Translations under genes and position numbers: made by a program
Shown here: positions 34,483-42,840 of the stretch, in pieces
Layout: each line of letters opens with the position of its first letter
Position numbering within the stretch: position 1 is the stretch's first letter
The notes under the pieces: model-generated
What the model was told of the DNA's origin: nothing
Databases searched by the model: none
The model's input: only the letters and a program-made list of their open reading frames with translations
Source of the DNA: JAIRTY01 sp050257395
GTDB lineage: Bacteria > Actinomycetota > Actinomycetes > Streptosporangiales > Streptosporangiaceae
DNA: 51,132 bases
Direction of reading: 5' to 3'
Assembly: GCA_050257395.1 (NCBI GenBank)
Contig: JBLMWU010000250.1
Span: 1 to 51,132 of the forward strand

Positions 34483-35421
34483 TCACTTGAGGGCCAGCGC
34501 GTTCGCCGGGGAGCCGACGCCGCCGCGCACGTTCAGCGGCGCCGCGGTGAGCAGGCCGGTGTAGCGCCCGTCGGCAGCGCAGTCGGCCGCCAGCGCCGCC
34601 AGGTCCCACATCTCCCCGATCGGGATGCCGAGCAGGGCGATCAGCTGGCTGTGCAGGTTGCGGCCGACCGGGTCGAACGGGAACGCCTCCAGCGCGGGGT
34701 TGTCGCCCGCGACCGCGACGATCCCGGAGTCCCACAGCCAGCGGACGGCTTCCTCGCCCGGCGCCAGCCCCGCCGCGCGGAAGTCCCAGCCCTCTGCCAG
34801 CGCGTCCCGGGCGGTCTGACCGAGCGACTCGTACCAGCCCGTCCAGCCGAACCGGAGCAGCAGGATGTCTCCGGGCTCGATGACCGTGCCCTGCGCGGTC
34901 AGGGCCGCCTCGACCTCGGTGATGGGCACGGCCTCGCCCGCGGCCAGGTCGATGGGCCGCCCGGCAGCCTCCCGCCAGCGGGCCACGTCTGCCAGCACGA
35001 ACCGGCTCACGATGCCGCGCTGGGCCAGGTTGTGGATGCCGTTCTTGCACGAGGGGCGCTTGAGTTCCGAGGACGGGCGGCCACCGTAGTACCCGTGCTC
35101 GGGATGGGAGAAGTGCGACAGCGCGTCCCACTGGCTGGAGCACTGCGGGAAGAAGTTGTCGTAGTGGTCGTCCATGCCGAACCCGTCGTCCTGGAGGACG
35201 TAGCGCAGCGGGCCGCGGGAGAACAGGCCCGGGGAGGGCAGCTCCAGGTCCCAGTTCAGCGAGAACACCGCCCCCCGCTGGACCAGCCCAGCCGCGTCCG
35301 CGACCTGCGCGGGCGTGACGTCATTCAGCGCGCCGAGCTCATCGCCATCGCCCCACAGGCCCCAGGCCGAGCCCTTGACGCGGGTGGCGCCGCTGGTCAG
35401 CTGGTCATAGGTCGGGCGCAT
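34483..35421 (-). CDS. Cyclase-family (kynurenine formamidase-like) hydrolase
   Basis: ATG 35421, with GGAGG six bases upstream, gives 312 residues; the open frame to 36048 overlaps livF and is not real. WGLWGDGDELGALNDVTP at the start and QWDALSHFSHPEHGYYGG place it in the larger PF04199 branch, where D and H of QWDALSH bind metal. GDILLLRFGWTGWYES is the conserved C-terminal block. These metal-dependent enzymes hydrolyse amides, lactones or esters. It lies between the ATPase gene of the Liv transporter and the ThDP enzyme gene and probably opens a ring or amide early in the pathway. Confidence 0.88.
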   Translation of the reverse strand: MRPTYDQLTSGATRVKGSAWGLWGDGDELGALNDVTPAQVADAAGLVQRGAVFSLNWDLELPSPGLFSRGPLRYVLQDDGFGMDDHYDNFFPQCSSQWDALSHFSHPEHGYYGGRPSSELKRPSCKNGIHNLAQRGIVSRFVLADVARWREAAGRPIDLAAGEAVPITEVEAALTAQGTVIEPGDILLLRFGWTGWYESLGQTARDALAEGWDFRAAGLAPGEEAVRWLWDSGIVAVAGDNPALEAFPFDPVGRNLHSQLIALLGIPIGEMWDLAALAADCAADGRYTGLLTAAPLNVRGGVGSPANALALK

Positions 35422-35501
35422 CTGCCTACCTCCATCGTGAGTTCCGGTGTGCCGCTGGCCGCGGCTGGGCTGATCCAGTGGCGGTCGGGTCAGGCGGCAT
35501 G

Positions 35502-36281
35502 TCAGAACAGCTCCCACCAGCGCTGCGGGCCCAGGTCCTGCAGCTGCTGCGCGCTCTCTTCGAGGATGATCCGGCCCGAGCGCATCACGTAGACGCGGCT
35601 GGCCAGCTCCAGGGCGGAGACCACGTTCTGCTCGAGCAGGATGACGCTCATCCCGCGGCTGGACACGAGCCCCTTCACCTGCCGCAGCACGGACTGGGCG
35701 AGGGCGGGCGCCAGGCCGAGGGACGGCTCGTCCAGCAGCAGCAGCCTGGGCTCGGTCATCAGCGCCATCGCCAGGCTGAGCAGCCGCTGCTGCCCACCGC
35801 TCATCGTGCCCGCAAGCTGCCGTGATCGCTCTTTGAGCAGCGGGAACGTTTCGTAGGCGGCGTCCAGGCGGGCATCGCGGGCCCGGCCGCCCGGCACGGT
35901 CAGCGCACCGAGCCGCAGGTTGTCGGCCACGCTGAGGTCGGCGAACACGAACCGCTCTGACGGGATCATGGCCATGCCGCTGCGGACGCTGGCGCTGGCG
36001 GAGGCCCGCCCGGCCGGGCCGCCCTCGAACGTGATGCGGCCGTCCCACGGCGGCAGCAGCCCGAAGACCGCACGCAGCAGGGTGGTCTTGCCCGCGCCGT
36101 TGTGGCCCAGCACCGCGACCGCCTCGCCGCGGGCGACCCGCAGGCTGACGTCGTGCAGGACCTGCTTCTTGCCGTACCCGGCGGACAGGCCCTCGGCGGT
36201 GAGGATGTCCCCGGCCGGCGCCGGGTCCGGGGAACGCGCGTCAGACGGTGCCAAAGTAGCTCTCCGCCAATCTGGGGTCAC
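35502..36281 (-). CDS. LivF-type ABC transporter ATP-binding protein
   Basis: This 259-residue ATPase shows Walker A GHNGAGKTTLL, signature MSGGQQRLLSLAMAL, Walker B LLLLDEPSLGLAP and ILLEQNVVSALELASRVYVM, the hallmark of LivF. GTG 36281 overlaps the previous gene by 41 bp. TTG 36254, with GGAGAG upstream, is an alternative start. It pairs with the ATPase domain of the fused protein upstream to power uptake of a polar amphipathic solute. Confidence 0.93.
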   Translation of the reverse strand: MTPDWRRATLAPSDARSPDPAPAGDILTAEGLSAGYGKKQVLHDVSLRVARGEAVAVLGHNGAGKTTLLRAVFGLLPPWDGRITFEGGPAGRASASASVRSGMAMIPSERFVFADLSVADNLRLGALTVPGGRARDARLDAAYETFPLLKERSRQLAGTMSGGQQRLLSLAMALMTEPRLLLLDEPSLGLAPALAQSVLRQVKGLVSSRGMSVILLEQNVVSALELASRVYVMRSGRIILEESAQQLQDLGPQRWWELF

Positions 36282-38043
36282 TGGTCAGTTCCCGGATCGG
36301 GCCGCGCGCGGTGATCTTGCCCAGCTCCATGAAGCAGACCGTGTCGGCCAGCTGCTCCACCACGTGCAGGCTGTGCTCGACGATGCAGACGGTCTTGCCG
36401 TGCGTGCGCAGGCTGGCGACCAGCTCGAGCATGCTGTCCAGCCACCGGGCGTCCACACCCGAGGTCGGCTCGTCCAGCAGCATCACGTCCGCGCCGGTGG
36501 CCAGCAGCCGGGCCAGTGACAGCAGCTTCTGCTGCCCGTAGGCCAGGCTGCCCGCCAGCGCGGCGGCTTCGCCGGCCAGGCCGGTCAGCTCCAGCCAGCG
36601 CATGGCCTCGTCCCGTGCCTGCTGCTCCAGCCGGGCCGTGAAGCGGGGCCGCAGGAACAGGTCGGCCAGGTGCTCGCCGCCGCGGGCGTACACCGGCCAG
36701 CGCCACCCGGCCGGCGCCGGCTGCTGAACGCCGAGCATCACGTTGGCCAGCACCGGCAGCCGGGGGAAGATGCGCACGTCCTGGAAGGACCGCGCCATGC
36801 CCAGCCGGGCGACCTGGTCGGGCCGCTTGCCGGACAGTTCCCGGCCGCTCAGCCTGATGCTGCCCGCGTCGGCCCGGATCGCCCCGGTGAGCAGGTTGAA
36901 CACGGTCGTCTTGCCTGCCCCGTTCGGCCCCACCAGGGCGGTGATCCGGCCGCGGGCCAAGTCCAGGTCGAGGGCGTCCGCCGCGACGATGCCGCCGAAC
37001 TGCTTGCTCAGGCCACGCACCTCCAGCACCACGACCGGCGGGGCGCCGCCGTCAGGCCTGGGTGCGACCAGCCGGGTGGCAGCGGTCCCGGGTTCAGCTG
37101 GCTGGCGGGCGGGCGGGACCGGCACAGCCGCGGGAACCCGCCCCCGCCGGGTGCGGATCGCGCCCAGCAGGCTGGCCCCTTCCGGCACCATGCCCTGCGG
37201 CCGCAGCCGCATCATCAGGACCAGCCCGGTGCCGTAGATGACCAGCTGGATCAGGAAGCTCTTGGACGGATCGACCTGGATGACCTTTTCCAGCAGCGGC
37301 TGCAGCAGCACCAGCACCACCGCCCCGGCCACCGAGCCGCGCAGGTTCCCGACCCCGCCGAAGATCACCATGGCAAAGATCGCCAGCGACACGTTGAAGC
37401 TGTACACGTCCGGCGAGGCGAGCTGGTTGAAGAAGAACAGCAGCGCTCCCGCCAGACCCGCCAGGCCGGCTGTGATGCCGAACACCGCGGCCTTGTAGGC
37501 CGACACGTTCTTGCCCAGCGCGAGCGTGGCCAGCTCGTCGTCGCGGATGGCCCGCAGCACCCGGCCCCACGGGGACTCCCCCATCCGCCAGCACACAGCC
37601 ACCACGGCCACGCTGGCTGCCAGCAGCGGGAGCACCCACTGGCCGGGCAGCAGCAGGCTGCCGCCCGGCAGCGGCGAGAAGTCAGCCGCGGTGGGCAGGA
37701 TCAGGCCGTAGGAGCCGCCAAGCTCGGGCACCGCCGCCACGGTGAGCAGGACGATCGACGACACCGCGATCGTCAGCAGGATCAGGTACTCCGGGCTCAG
37801 CCGCAGCGCCGGCAGGCTGACCACCAGCCCGATGACGAACGCCGCCGCCATCCCGAGGAGCAGCGCTGGCAGCGCGGCCACATGGTGGTTGACCGCGAGG
37901 AAGGCGGCGGTATAGCCGCCGATCGCTCCGAAGGCCCCGTGTGCCACCGAGATCTGCCCCGCGTATCCCATGAGCAGGTTGAGCGAGACGGCGAAGATGA
38001 CGTAGATGAAGATCTCGTCGAGGATGCTGAGCCAGTACTGCAT
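36241..38043 (-). CDS. Fused LivM permease - LivG ATPase
   Basis: This 600-residue protein has a LivM-type permease at about residues 1-295 (IFIYVIFAVSLNLLMGYAGQ; AHGAFGAIGGYTAAFLAVNH; FGGVGNLRGSVAGAVVL) and a LivG-type ATPase at about 345-600. The latter carries GPNGAGKTTVFNLLTG, LAYGQQKLLSLARLLA and VMLLDEPTSGVDA. The two are joined by a ~45-residue Pro/Ala/Arg-rich linker. It would occupy one half of the membrane core opposite LivH, with LivF as second ATPase. ATG 38043 follows the LivH stop by seven bases. Confidence 0.93.
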   Translation of the reverse strand: MQYWLSILDEIFIYVIFAVSLNLLMGYAGQISVAHGAFGAIGGYTAAFLAVNHHVAALPALLLGMAAAFVIGLVVSLPALRLSPEYLILLTIAVSSIVLLTVAAVPELGGSYGLILPTAADFSPLPGGSLLLPGQWVLPLLAASVAVVAVCWRMGESPWGRVLRAIRDDELATLALGKNVSAYKAAVFGITAGLAGLAGALLFFFNQLASPDVYSFNVSLAIFAMVIFGGVGNLRGSVAGAVVLVLLQPLLEKVIQVDPSKSFLIQLVIYGTGLVLMMRLRPQGMVPEGASLLGAIRTRRGRVPAAVPVPPARQPAEPGTAATRLVAPRPDGGAPPVVVLEVRGLSKQFGGIVAADALDLDLARGRITALVGPNGAGKTTVFNLLTGAIRADAGSIRLSGRELSGKRPDQVARLGMARSFQDVRIFPRLPVLANVMLGVQQPAPAGWRWPVYARGGEHLADLFLRPRFTARLEQQARDEAMRWLELTGLAGEAAALAGSLAYGQQKLLSLARLLATGADVMLLDEPTSGVDARWLDSMLELVASLRTHGKTVCIVEHSLHVVEQLADTVCFMELGKITARGPIRELTSDPRLAESYFGTV

Positions 38044-38050
38044 CAGACCC

Positions 38051-38974
38051 TCACTCCGCCCCGGCCTGCCGGGCGGGCTGCGGGCCGCGCAGCGGGGACA
38101 CGAGCAGGCGCAGGCTGGCCGGCTTGAGGCAGAGGTACCCGAACAGCACGGTGAACACCACCAGGGCTGACCACTGCGAGGACAGCCAGATGCCGGACAG
38201 GCTCTGCACCAGGCCCAGCAGCAGCCCGGCCAGGCCCACCACCAGCGGCGAGCTGCGGGTGCCGCCGAGGAAGGCGACGACGAAGGCGAACACCACCGGC
38301 ACGGTCCCCATGTCCGGAGTGACCGCGAACCGGAGCCCGTAGACGATGGCCCCGGCCCCGGTCAGCAGCGAGCCGATCGCGAAGACCCACAGGTAGATCC
38401 TTTCGATGCCGACACCGACGACGGCGGCCATGTCCGGGTTGACCCGGACCGCCCGGACCATGCGGCCGAACTGGGTGAACCGCAGCACCGCGGCCAGCGC
38501 CCCGATCAGCACCCAGGCGGTCACGACGCTGCCCACCTCGAGCGTGGTGAAGGAGATGCCTGCCAGGTGATTGACGTGGCTGGCGCGGTTGCTCATCGTC
38601 CTGCTCTGCTCGCCGAAGAGCAGGACGATGAGGTTGACCCCGGCGATGGTCACGCCCAGGGCGGCGACGAACACGGTCAGCAGGGACAGCTGGCCCGACC
38701 TGCGGGCGAGCGGCCGGTAGATCCCGGCCTCGCAGGACACCCCGGTCAGCACGGCCGCCGCCAGCCCGGCGGCGGCCAGCAGCGGGAACGGGCCGCCAGC
38801 CGACGACTGCAGCAGGGACACCACGTACCCGCAGACGGTGAACACCAGCGCGTAGGCGTAGTGGAACCGGCCGGTGACCCCCAGGATCAGCCCGAAGCCC
38901 ACCCCGTACAGCGCGTACTGGCTGCCGTTGATCAGGCCGTCGGCTGACAGCTGGAGAATGCCGCTCAGTGTCAT
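38051..38974 (-). CDS. LivH-type branched-chain amino acid/amide ABC permease
   Basis: Starting at ATG 38974 the product has 307 residues; upstream codons to 39085 are not family-like. LSADGLINGSQYALYGVGFG then FHYAYALVFTVCGY and FVVAFLGGTRSSPLVVGLAG are typical of the LivH/HAAT family, with about eight hydrophobic helices. It forms the first permease half of the transporter. It lies 41 bp after the binding-protein gene. Confidence 0.92.
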   Translation of the reverse strand: MTLSGILQLSADGLINGSQYALYGVGFGLILGVTGRFHYAYALVFTVCGYVVSLLQSSAGGPFPLLAAAGLAAAVLTGVSCEAGIYRPLARRSGQLSLLTVFVAALGVTIAGVNLIVLLFGEQSRTMSNRASHVNHLAGISFTTLEVGSVVTAWVLIGALAAVLRFTQFGRMVRAVRVNPDMAAVVGVGIERIYLWVFAIGSLLTGAGAIVYGLRFAVTPDMGTVPVVFAFVVAFLGGTRSSPLVVGLAGLLLGLVQSLSGIWLSSQWSALVVFTVLFGYLCLKPASLRLLVSPLRGPQPARQAGAE

Positions 38975-39015
38975 GGGACCGGGCTGTTCCCTCCGCGGGT
39001 TTGCTGCCGCTGCGA

Positions 39016-40362
39016 TCAGGCGAGCTTGAAGTCCGCGCCACCGAGCTGATAGGTGGCGACCGTCTTGACGGTGGACCCCGCGCACGCGACGACGCTCAGC
39101 GGCCGGGTCGCCACGCTGTGGGTCTTGAGGTTCAGGGTCAGCGTCCCCACCGTGGCCGTGTCACCGCCGTAGACGCTCTTGAACACCGGGCTGGCGGTCA
39201 GGGCGTTCTGCAGGTTCGTGCCGCTGTTCGGGTCGCCGCCCTTGACCTTGACCCGGCGGATGAGGTCCCACAGGGCCAGGGTGTCCTCGTAGTAGTTCGC
39301 GGCGTAGTAGTCCGGCTGCTCGCCGTACGCCTTCACGTAGCTCTTCACGAAGTACCGGGCGAGGGGGTTGACCTGCGTCTTCGGGTCGAACCAGTCGGTG
39401 GAGAACATGAAGTGGTCATAGGCGCCCGCGGACACCTTGAGCGCGTCGGTGGTGTACTCGGCGCCGATCACCGGCAGGCTCAGGCCCGCGGCCACGAAGT
39501 CCTTCATGAAGTAACCGGAGTCCAGCCCCACCAGGAAGGTGAACACGGCGTCGGGGCTCGCCGCCTTGAGATGCGAGATCGTGGTGGAGAAATCGGTGGT
39601 CCCGATGGGCGTCGCCTCGAACCCGGCGAGCTTCATCCCGGCGGTCGCCAGGGCCTTGACGAAGTTGGCCTGCACGACCGCGTTGATCTTGCCCTGGTCG
39701 AGCGCTACCAGGTAGACGCGCTTGACGCTGGGGTTCTTTGCCTGCCAGTACTTGACTGCGCCGATGTAGTAGTCGTCCGGCTCGATCGCCTTCATGCCCC
39801 AGAAGTACGGCTGGGCCTGGGCGAAGTCGCTGGTGCCGCCGCCGCCGTCCAGGGTGAGCATCTTGTACTGGGCCACCCCCGGCAGCATGGCGCCGATGTC
39901 CCCAACGTAGGAGGACAGGCAGGCCTGCACACCCGCGGAGCCGAGCTGGCGCACCGCGCTCACCCCGGCCTGGGCGTCCCCGGACTTGTTGTCCTGGAAG
40001 TTCACCTGGAAGTCCGGGCCGCCCGCGGCCTTGATGTGCGCGACGGCGAGCTTGAGGCCGTTCCCCTGAACCTTGCCGTAGAACGAGCCGGGCCCGGTCA
40101 GCGGGAGCACCGCACCCAGCGGGAAGCTCGTCCCGCCGGCCACCTCGGACTTGCTGATCCCCAGGATGCTGAGCAGCTCCGACGCTGACGCGCCGCCGGT
40201 ACCGGCGGAGCTGCCGGACGCGCCGCCCGCCGAGGATCCGCAGGCCGCCAGCAGCGGCGCAGCCGCGGCCGCCAGGCCGCCCAGTCCTGCCACACGCAGC
40301 AAGTTCCGCCTGGATACCGGCGTGGCCGCAGAGAGGGGACGGCCGCCGTCGCTCTTGGTCAT
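39016..40362 (-). CDS. Liv-type (type I) substrate-binding lipoprotein
   Basis: ATG 40362 has AGGAAGG eight bases upstream and gives 448 residues. The N-terminus combines a twin-arginine motif, SRRNLLRVAG, a hydrophobic stretch and the lipobox LLAAC, so it is predicted to be Tat-exported and anchored as a lipoprotein. The mature part is a two-lobed periplasmic-binding type 6 protein (GAVLPLTGPGSFYG; VYLVALDQGKINAVV; GAEYTTDALKV). It is the first gene of the operon and captures the unknown solute. Ligand identity cannot be read, but Liv-type proteins in catabolic operons often bind aromatics or amides. Confidence 0.92.
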   Translation of the reverse strand: MTKSDGGRPLSAATPVSRRNLLRVAGLGGLAAAAAPLLAACGSSAGGASGSSAGTGGASASELLSILGISKSEVAGGTSFPLGAVLPLTGPGSFYGKVQGNGLKLAVAHIKAAGGPDFQVNFQDNKSGDAQAGVSAVRQLGSAGVQACLSSYVGDIGAMLPGVAQYKMLTLDGGGGTSDFAQAQPYFWGMKAIEPDDYYIGAVKYWQAKNPSVKRVYLVALDQGKINAVVQANFVKALATAGMKLAGFEATPIGTTDFSTTISHLKAASPDAVFTFLVGLDSGYFMKDFVAAGLSLPVIGAEYTTDALKVSAGAYDHFMFSTDWFDPKTQVNPLARYFVKSYVKAYGEQPDYYAANYYEDTLALWDLIRRVKVKGGDPNSGTNLQNALTASPVFKSVYGGDTATVGTLTLNLKTHSVATRPLSVVACAGSTVKTVATYQLGGADFKLA

Positions 40363-40392
40363 CAACTGAGCCTTCCTGTAACGGGCCGTCAT

Positions 40393-40701
40393 CGCCGCCG
40401 GGCAGCCGGCCGTGAAAAGGAGAGAGAGTCCATGGGCGCAGGGACAGGGATGCGCGTTCGGCTGACGGGCTGCTTATGACCGCCCGCAGCGGCGTCGTCT
40501 CCGGCCGCCTACGTTCCGTAATGTAGTGAGACTTCTAACTTGTTTACGTGGCGGCAACATACTGCCCGCCCGCGTACACGTCAACGGGTGGCGCCCGCGG
40601 TTGCCCTGATCTGGCGGCCCTGGCAGCGACATGGCCGGGCCGGCCGGGCGCTGGATCGCCCGCGTGATCGCAGGTGATGACGGGGCAGATACGCTCCACG
40701 C
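40393..40701. other. Divergent control region of the Liv/catabolic operon and MarR gene
   Basis: This 309-bp gap separates the binding-protein gene from the MarR gene. It holds one AT-rich block at about 40508-40560 with an imperfect palindrome (see 40509). No gene or clear -10/-35 pair was found. Confidence 0.4.
40509..40526. promoter_or_regulatory. Imperfect 18-bp palindrome, MarR operator candidate
   Basis: CTACGTTCCGTAATGTAG matches its reverse complement at 14 of 18 positions, with perfect CTAC/GTAG ends. It lies about 150 bp upstream of the binding-protein gene in the only AT-rich stretch of the divergent region. Confidence 0.45.
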
Positions 40702-41283
40702 ATGACCGGACCGCCGCGGCGCGAGCGAGACGTTGACGACGTGACCTATGAGGCGCTCGCCCACCAGGCGAGCCGCGAGATGGTCCCGGACGTGAACCTC
40801 GCCGCCATGGAGATGATCTTCAACCTCATCCGGGTCACCAACCGGGTGCAGCGCGACCTGGAGATCAACGTGCACCGCCCGGCCGGCATGACGCTCGCCG
40901 CTTTCCGGGTCCTGGTCACCATCCGGTTCGTCGGCAAGATCACCCCCGCCGAAGTCGCCCGGCAGTCCAGCATCTCCCCGCCCAGCGCATCCAGCGTGCT
41001 CAACACGCTAGAGCGGTATGGCCTGATCAGGCGTTCCCCGGCGGCGGCCGATGGCAGATCCGTGATCGTCGAACTGACCGCCGAGGGCGAGGAAGTGATC
41101 GCCGAACTGTTCCGCAGGAACAATCAGCGCGAACTGGACTGGCTGGGCGCACTGACCGAACCAGAGCGGCAAACCCTGGTCGGGCTGCTCCGGAAAGTTC
41201 TCCACCATCGCCCGCCGCCCCCCGGTGACGCACTGGTCCACGCACAGCCGGTCCGGGAAATACCGCCGCGCAGCCGGGACTGA
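40702..41283 (+). CDS. MarR-family regulator of the Liv/catabolic operon
   Basis: This 193-residue protein has the MarR fold: MTLAAFRVLVTIRFVG, ITPAEVARQSSISPPSASSV as HTH, and LIRRSPAAADGRSVIVELTA as the wing. A 30-residue N-terminal helix precedes the fold (NLAAMEMIFNLIRVTNRVQR). It is divergent from the ten-gene Liv operon, the classic position for a ligand-responsive repressor of a catabolic pathway. Its stop is only five bases from the stop of a second MarR gene. Confidence 0.9.
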   Translation: MTGPPRRERDVDDVTYEALAHQASREMVPDVNLAAMEMIFNLIRVTNRVQRDLEINVHRPAGMTLAAFRVLVTIRFVGKITPAEVARQSSISPPSASSVLNTLERYGLIRRSPAAADGRSVIVELTAEGEEVIAELFRRNNQRELDWLGALTEPERQTLVGLLRKVLHHRPPPPGDALVHAQPVREIPPRSRD

Positions 41284-41288
41284 CAGTG

Positions 41289-41732
41289 TTACAGGCACGA
41301 TCCCCGGTCTTGGCTGTCTCCGATGATTTCGGAGAGTATGCGCCGGAAGGCTTGTACCTGGTCTTGGCTGAAGCTGTTCAAGGCCGCTGCCTCGACGCGG
41401 TCGCAGGCACGAGCCACTTCTGCGCGTATGGCGTTTCCTGCCCCGGTAATTTCCGGAATCCGTGCCCGGCGGTCGCGTGGGTCGTTCCGGCGCACGATGA
41501 GGCCCATACGCTCGAGCCGGTCCAATTGGCTCATGAGCGTGGTCTTATCCAGCCCGAGTGCCTTTCCCAGCTCGCCCTGGGTGAGGTTGGGTGTCATGCC
41601 GAGGGCGCTCAGCACGATGTAATCGCGCAATTGAAGTCCGTGCTTCTCCGCTTGTTCGCCGGTCGCGCCGCGCATTCGCTGAGCCGCCCGGTGCAGAAGC
41701 CAGGTAATTTCCGAGTCGGCTGAGGGCTTCAT
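41289..41732 (-). CDS. MarR-family regulator coupled to an MBL hydrolase
   Basis: This 147-residue MarR protein has LRDYIVLSALGMTPN, then LTQGELGKALGLDKTTLMSQ as HTH and VRRNDPRDRRARIPEIT as the wing with the canonical D-x-R-D-R-R. ATG 41732 overlaps the stop of the upstream MBL-fold gene (ATGA). It therefore probably regulates its own operon in response to a substrate or product of that enzyme. Confidence 0.92.
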   Translation of the reverse strand: MKPSADSEITWLLHRAAQRMRGATGEQAEKHGLQLRDYIVLSALGMTPNLTQGELGKALGLDKTTLMSQLDRLERMGLIVRRNDPRDRRARIPEITGAGNAIRAEVARACDRVEAAALNSFSQDQVQAFRRILSEIIGDSQDRGSCL

Positions 41733-42613
41733 TGCGGGGACCCGGCGGCCCCGGGGGCCGATGCAGGTGCCAGCGTGGCGGGCAAGCGGGGGATCCCGTC
41801 GTAGGCGTCGCGGTCGTGCGCAGGGACGACCTGCATCAGGCCGGCCAGGGCGATCACGCGGAGCAAGCCCTGCCGCACTTGTCCGGGATCGCTGTCGGCG
41901 AGCTTGCGCAGCAGCAGTGGCCGTTCAATCCGTCGGCGGATGCCGTCGAGTTGCCAGGTCAGGTCGCCGATGAAGGCATACCGGTTGCCGGACGGCACGG
42001 TCACGAAGACGACCACAGAGCCGGGCGTGTGCCCTCCGGCGAGCACGATGACCAGTGAGCCGTCACCGTGCACGTCGAGGCTCGACGGGAAACCGAGGTA
42101 CGGCGGGCCACTGAGCTCGTATTCGTGGATCTCATGGCCTGCGGACACGGTGCGGAACACCTTCCCGCCGGGATCTCCGGCCGCGTATCGCAGCTCACCA
42201 GAGTTCATCCAGATCGGCACCTGGAGCCCGCCGATGCCGCTGACGTGGTCCCAGTGACAATGGGTCACCAGCACGCCGAGCAGCCGGCTGCGGTCATAGC
42301 CGCTGGCGTCGAGTTGCTCGCTGACGGTCTTGGCTGCCCGGAAGGGAGCGCGCTGGAGCCGCGGGAGGGCCGCGACGTGCGCCGCCACACTGGAGCCGAA
42401 GCCCGCGTCGATCAGCAGGTCACCTCTCGGGTGCCGCACCAGGATCGCCGTCGCGGCGAAGTGCCGCTTGTCGCGGAAGGACCCGCCGCGGATGGCGAAG
42501 GCCGCCCGGGTTTCGTACGTACCGGTAGGCAGCTGGTAGATGGCCATGTCCGATGGCGGGGCGGCCTCGGGAAGCGGCTCCGCCCAGGCGGAAGGCGCAG
42601 GAAGAGGTGACAT
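41729..42613 (-). CDS. MBL-fold metallo-hydrolase
   Basis: ATG 42613 is preferred (294 residues); the earlier part of the frame to 42727 is not family-like. THCHWDH gives H118, H120, D122 and H123, the metallo-beta-lactamase zinc motif. DLLIDAGFGS precedes it, GGHTPGS supplies the next His and IGDLTW the bridging Asp, with VPAHD near the end. This is the lactonase/glyoxalase II-like group, so hydrolysis of a lactone or thioester is likely. It is the first gene of a two-gene operon with a MarR regulator. Confidence 0.9.
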   Translation of the reverse strand: MSPLPAPSAWAEPLPEAAPPSDMAIYQLPTGTYETRAAFAIRGGSFRDKRHFAATAILVRHPRGDLLIDAGFGSSVAAHVAALPRLQRAPFRAAKTVSEQLDASGYDRSRLLGVLVTHCHWDHVSGIGGLQVPIWMNSGELRYAAGDPGGKVFRTVSAGHEIHEYELSGPPYLGFPSSLDVHGDGSLVIVLAGGHTPGSVVVFVTVPSGNRYAFIGDLTWQLDGIRRRIERPLLLRKLADSDPGQVRQGLLRVIALAGLMQVVPAHDRDAYDGIPRLPATLAPASAPGAAGSPQ

Positions 42614-42723
42614 GCAGCTATCGTATGGCTCAAGAAGATCTAATGCAAGACGATCTGAGCTGAGACTAGTTGGCTGGGCATGGCTCGCCCACCCGCCAGC
42701 GATCCGGGCACCTGCGCCCCTGA

Positions 42724-42840
42724 TCACAGGTGGGAAACGAGCTCGGTCACGATTTCCGCCGCTGACTGTGGCTTGGCCGCAAGGGCAACGCTTTGTCCGG
42801 CCCGCATCGATAGCAGACTGATCGGGTTATCTGCCGTCGG
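42724..42840 (-). pseudogene. C-terminal remnant resembling nitronate monooxygenase
   Basis: After the TAA of the MDR gene (42841-42843) the same frame continues ISLLSMRAGQSVALA then PQSAAEIVTELVSHL before TGA at 42724. The AGQSVAL...PAAEIV-x-ELV pattern is the end of nitronate monooxygenases (2-nitropropane dioxygenases). No start codon or upstream domain exists. Confidence 0.5.

Noticed and set aside
32432..34564. 710-codon plus-strand frame
   Set aside because: It is the complement of the ThDP enzyme gene, with low-complexity translation.
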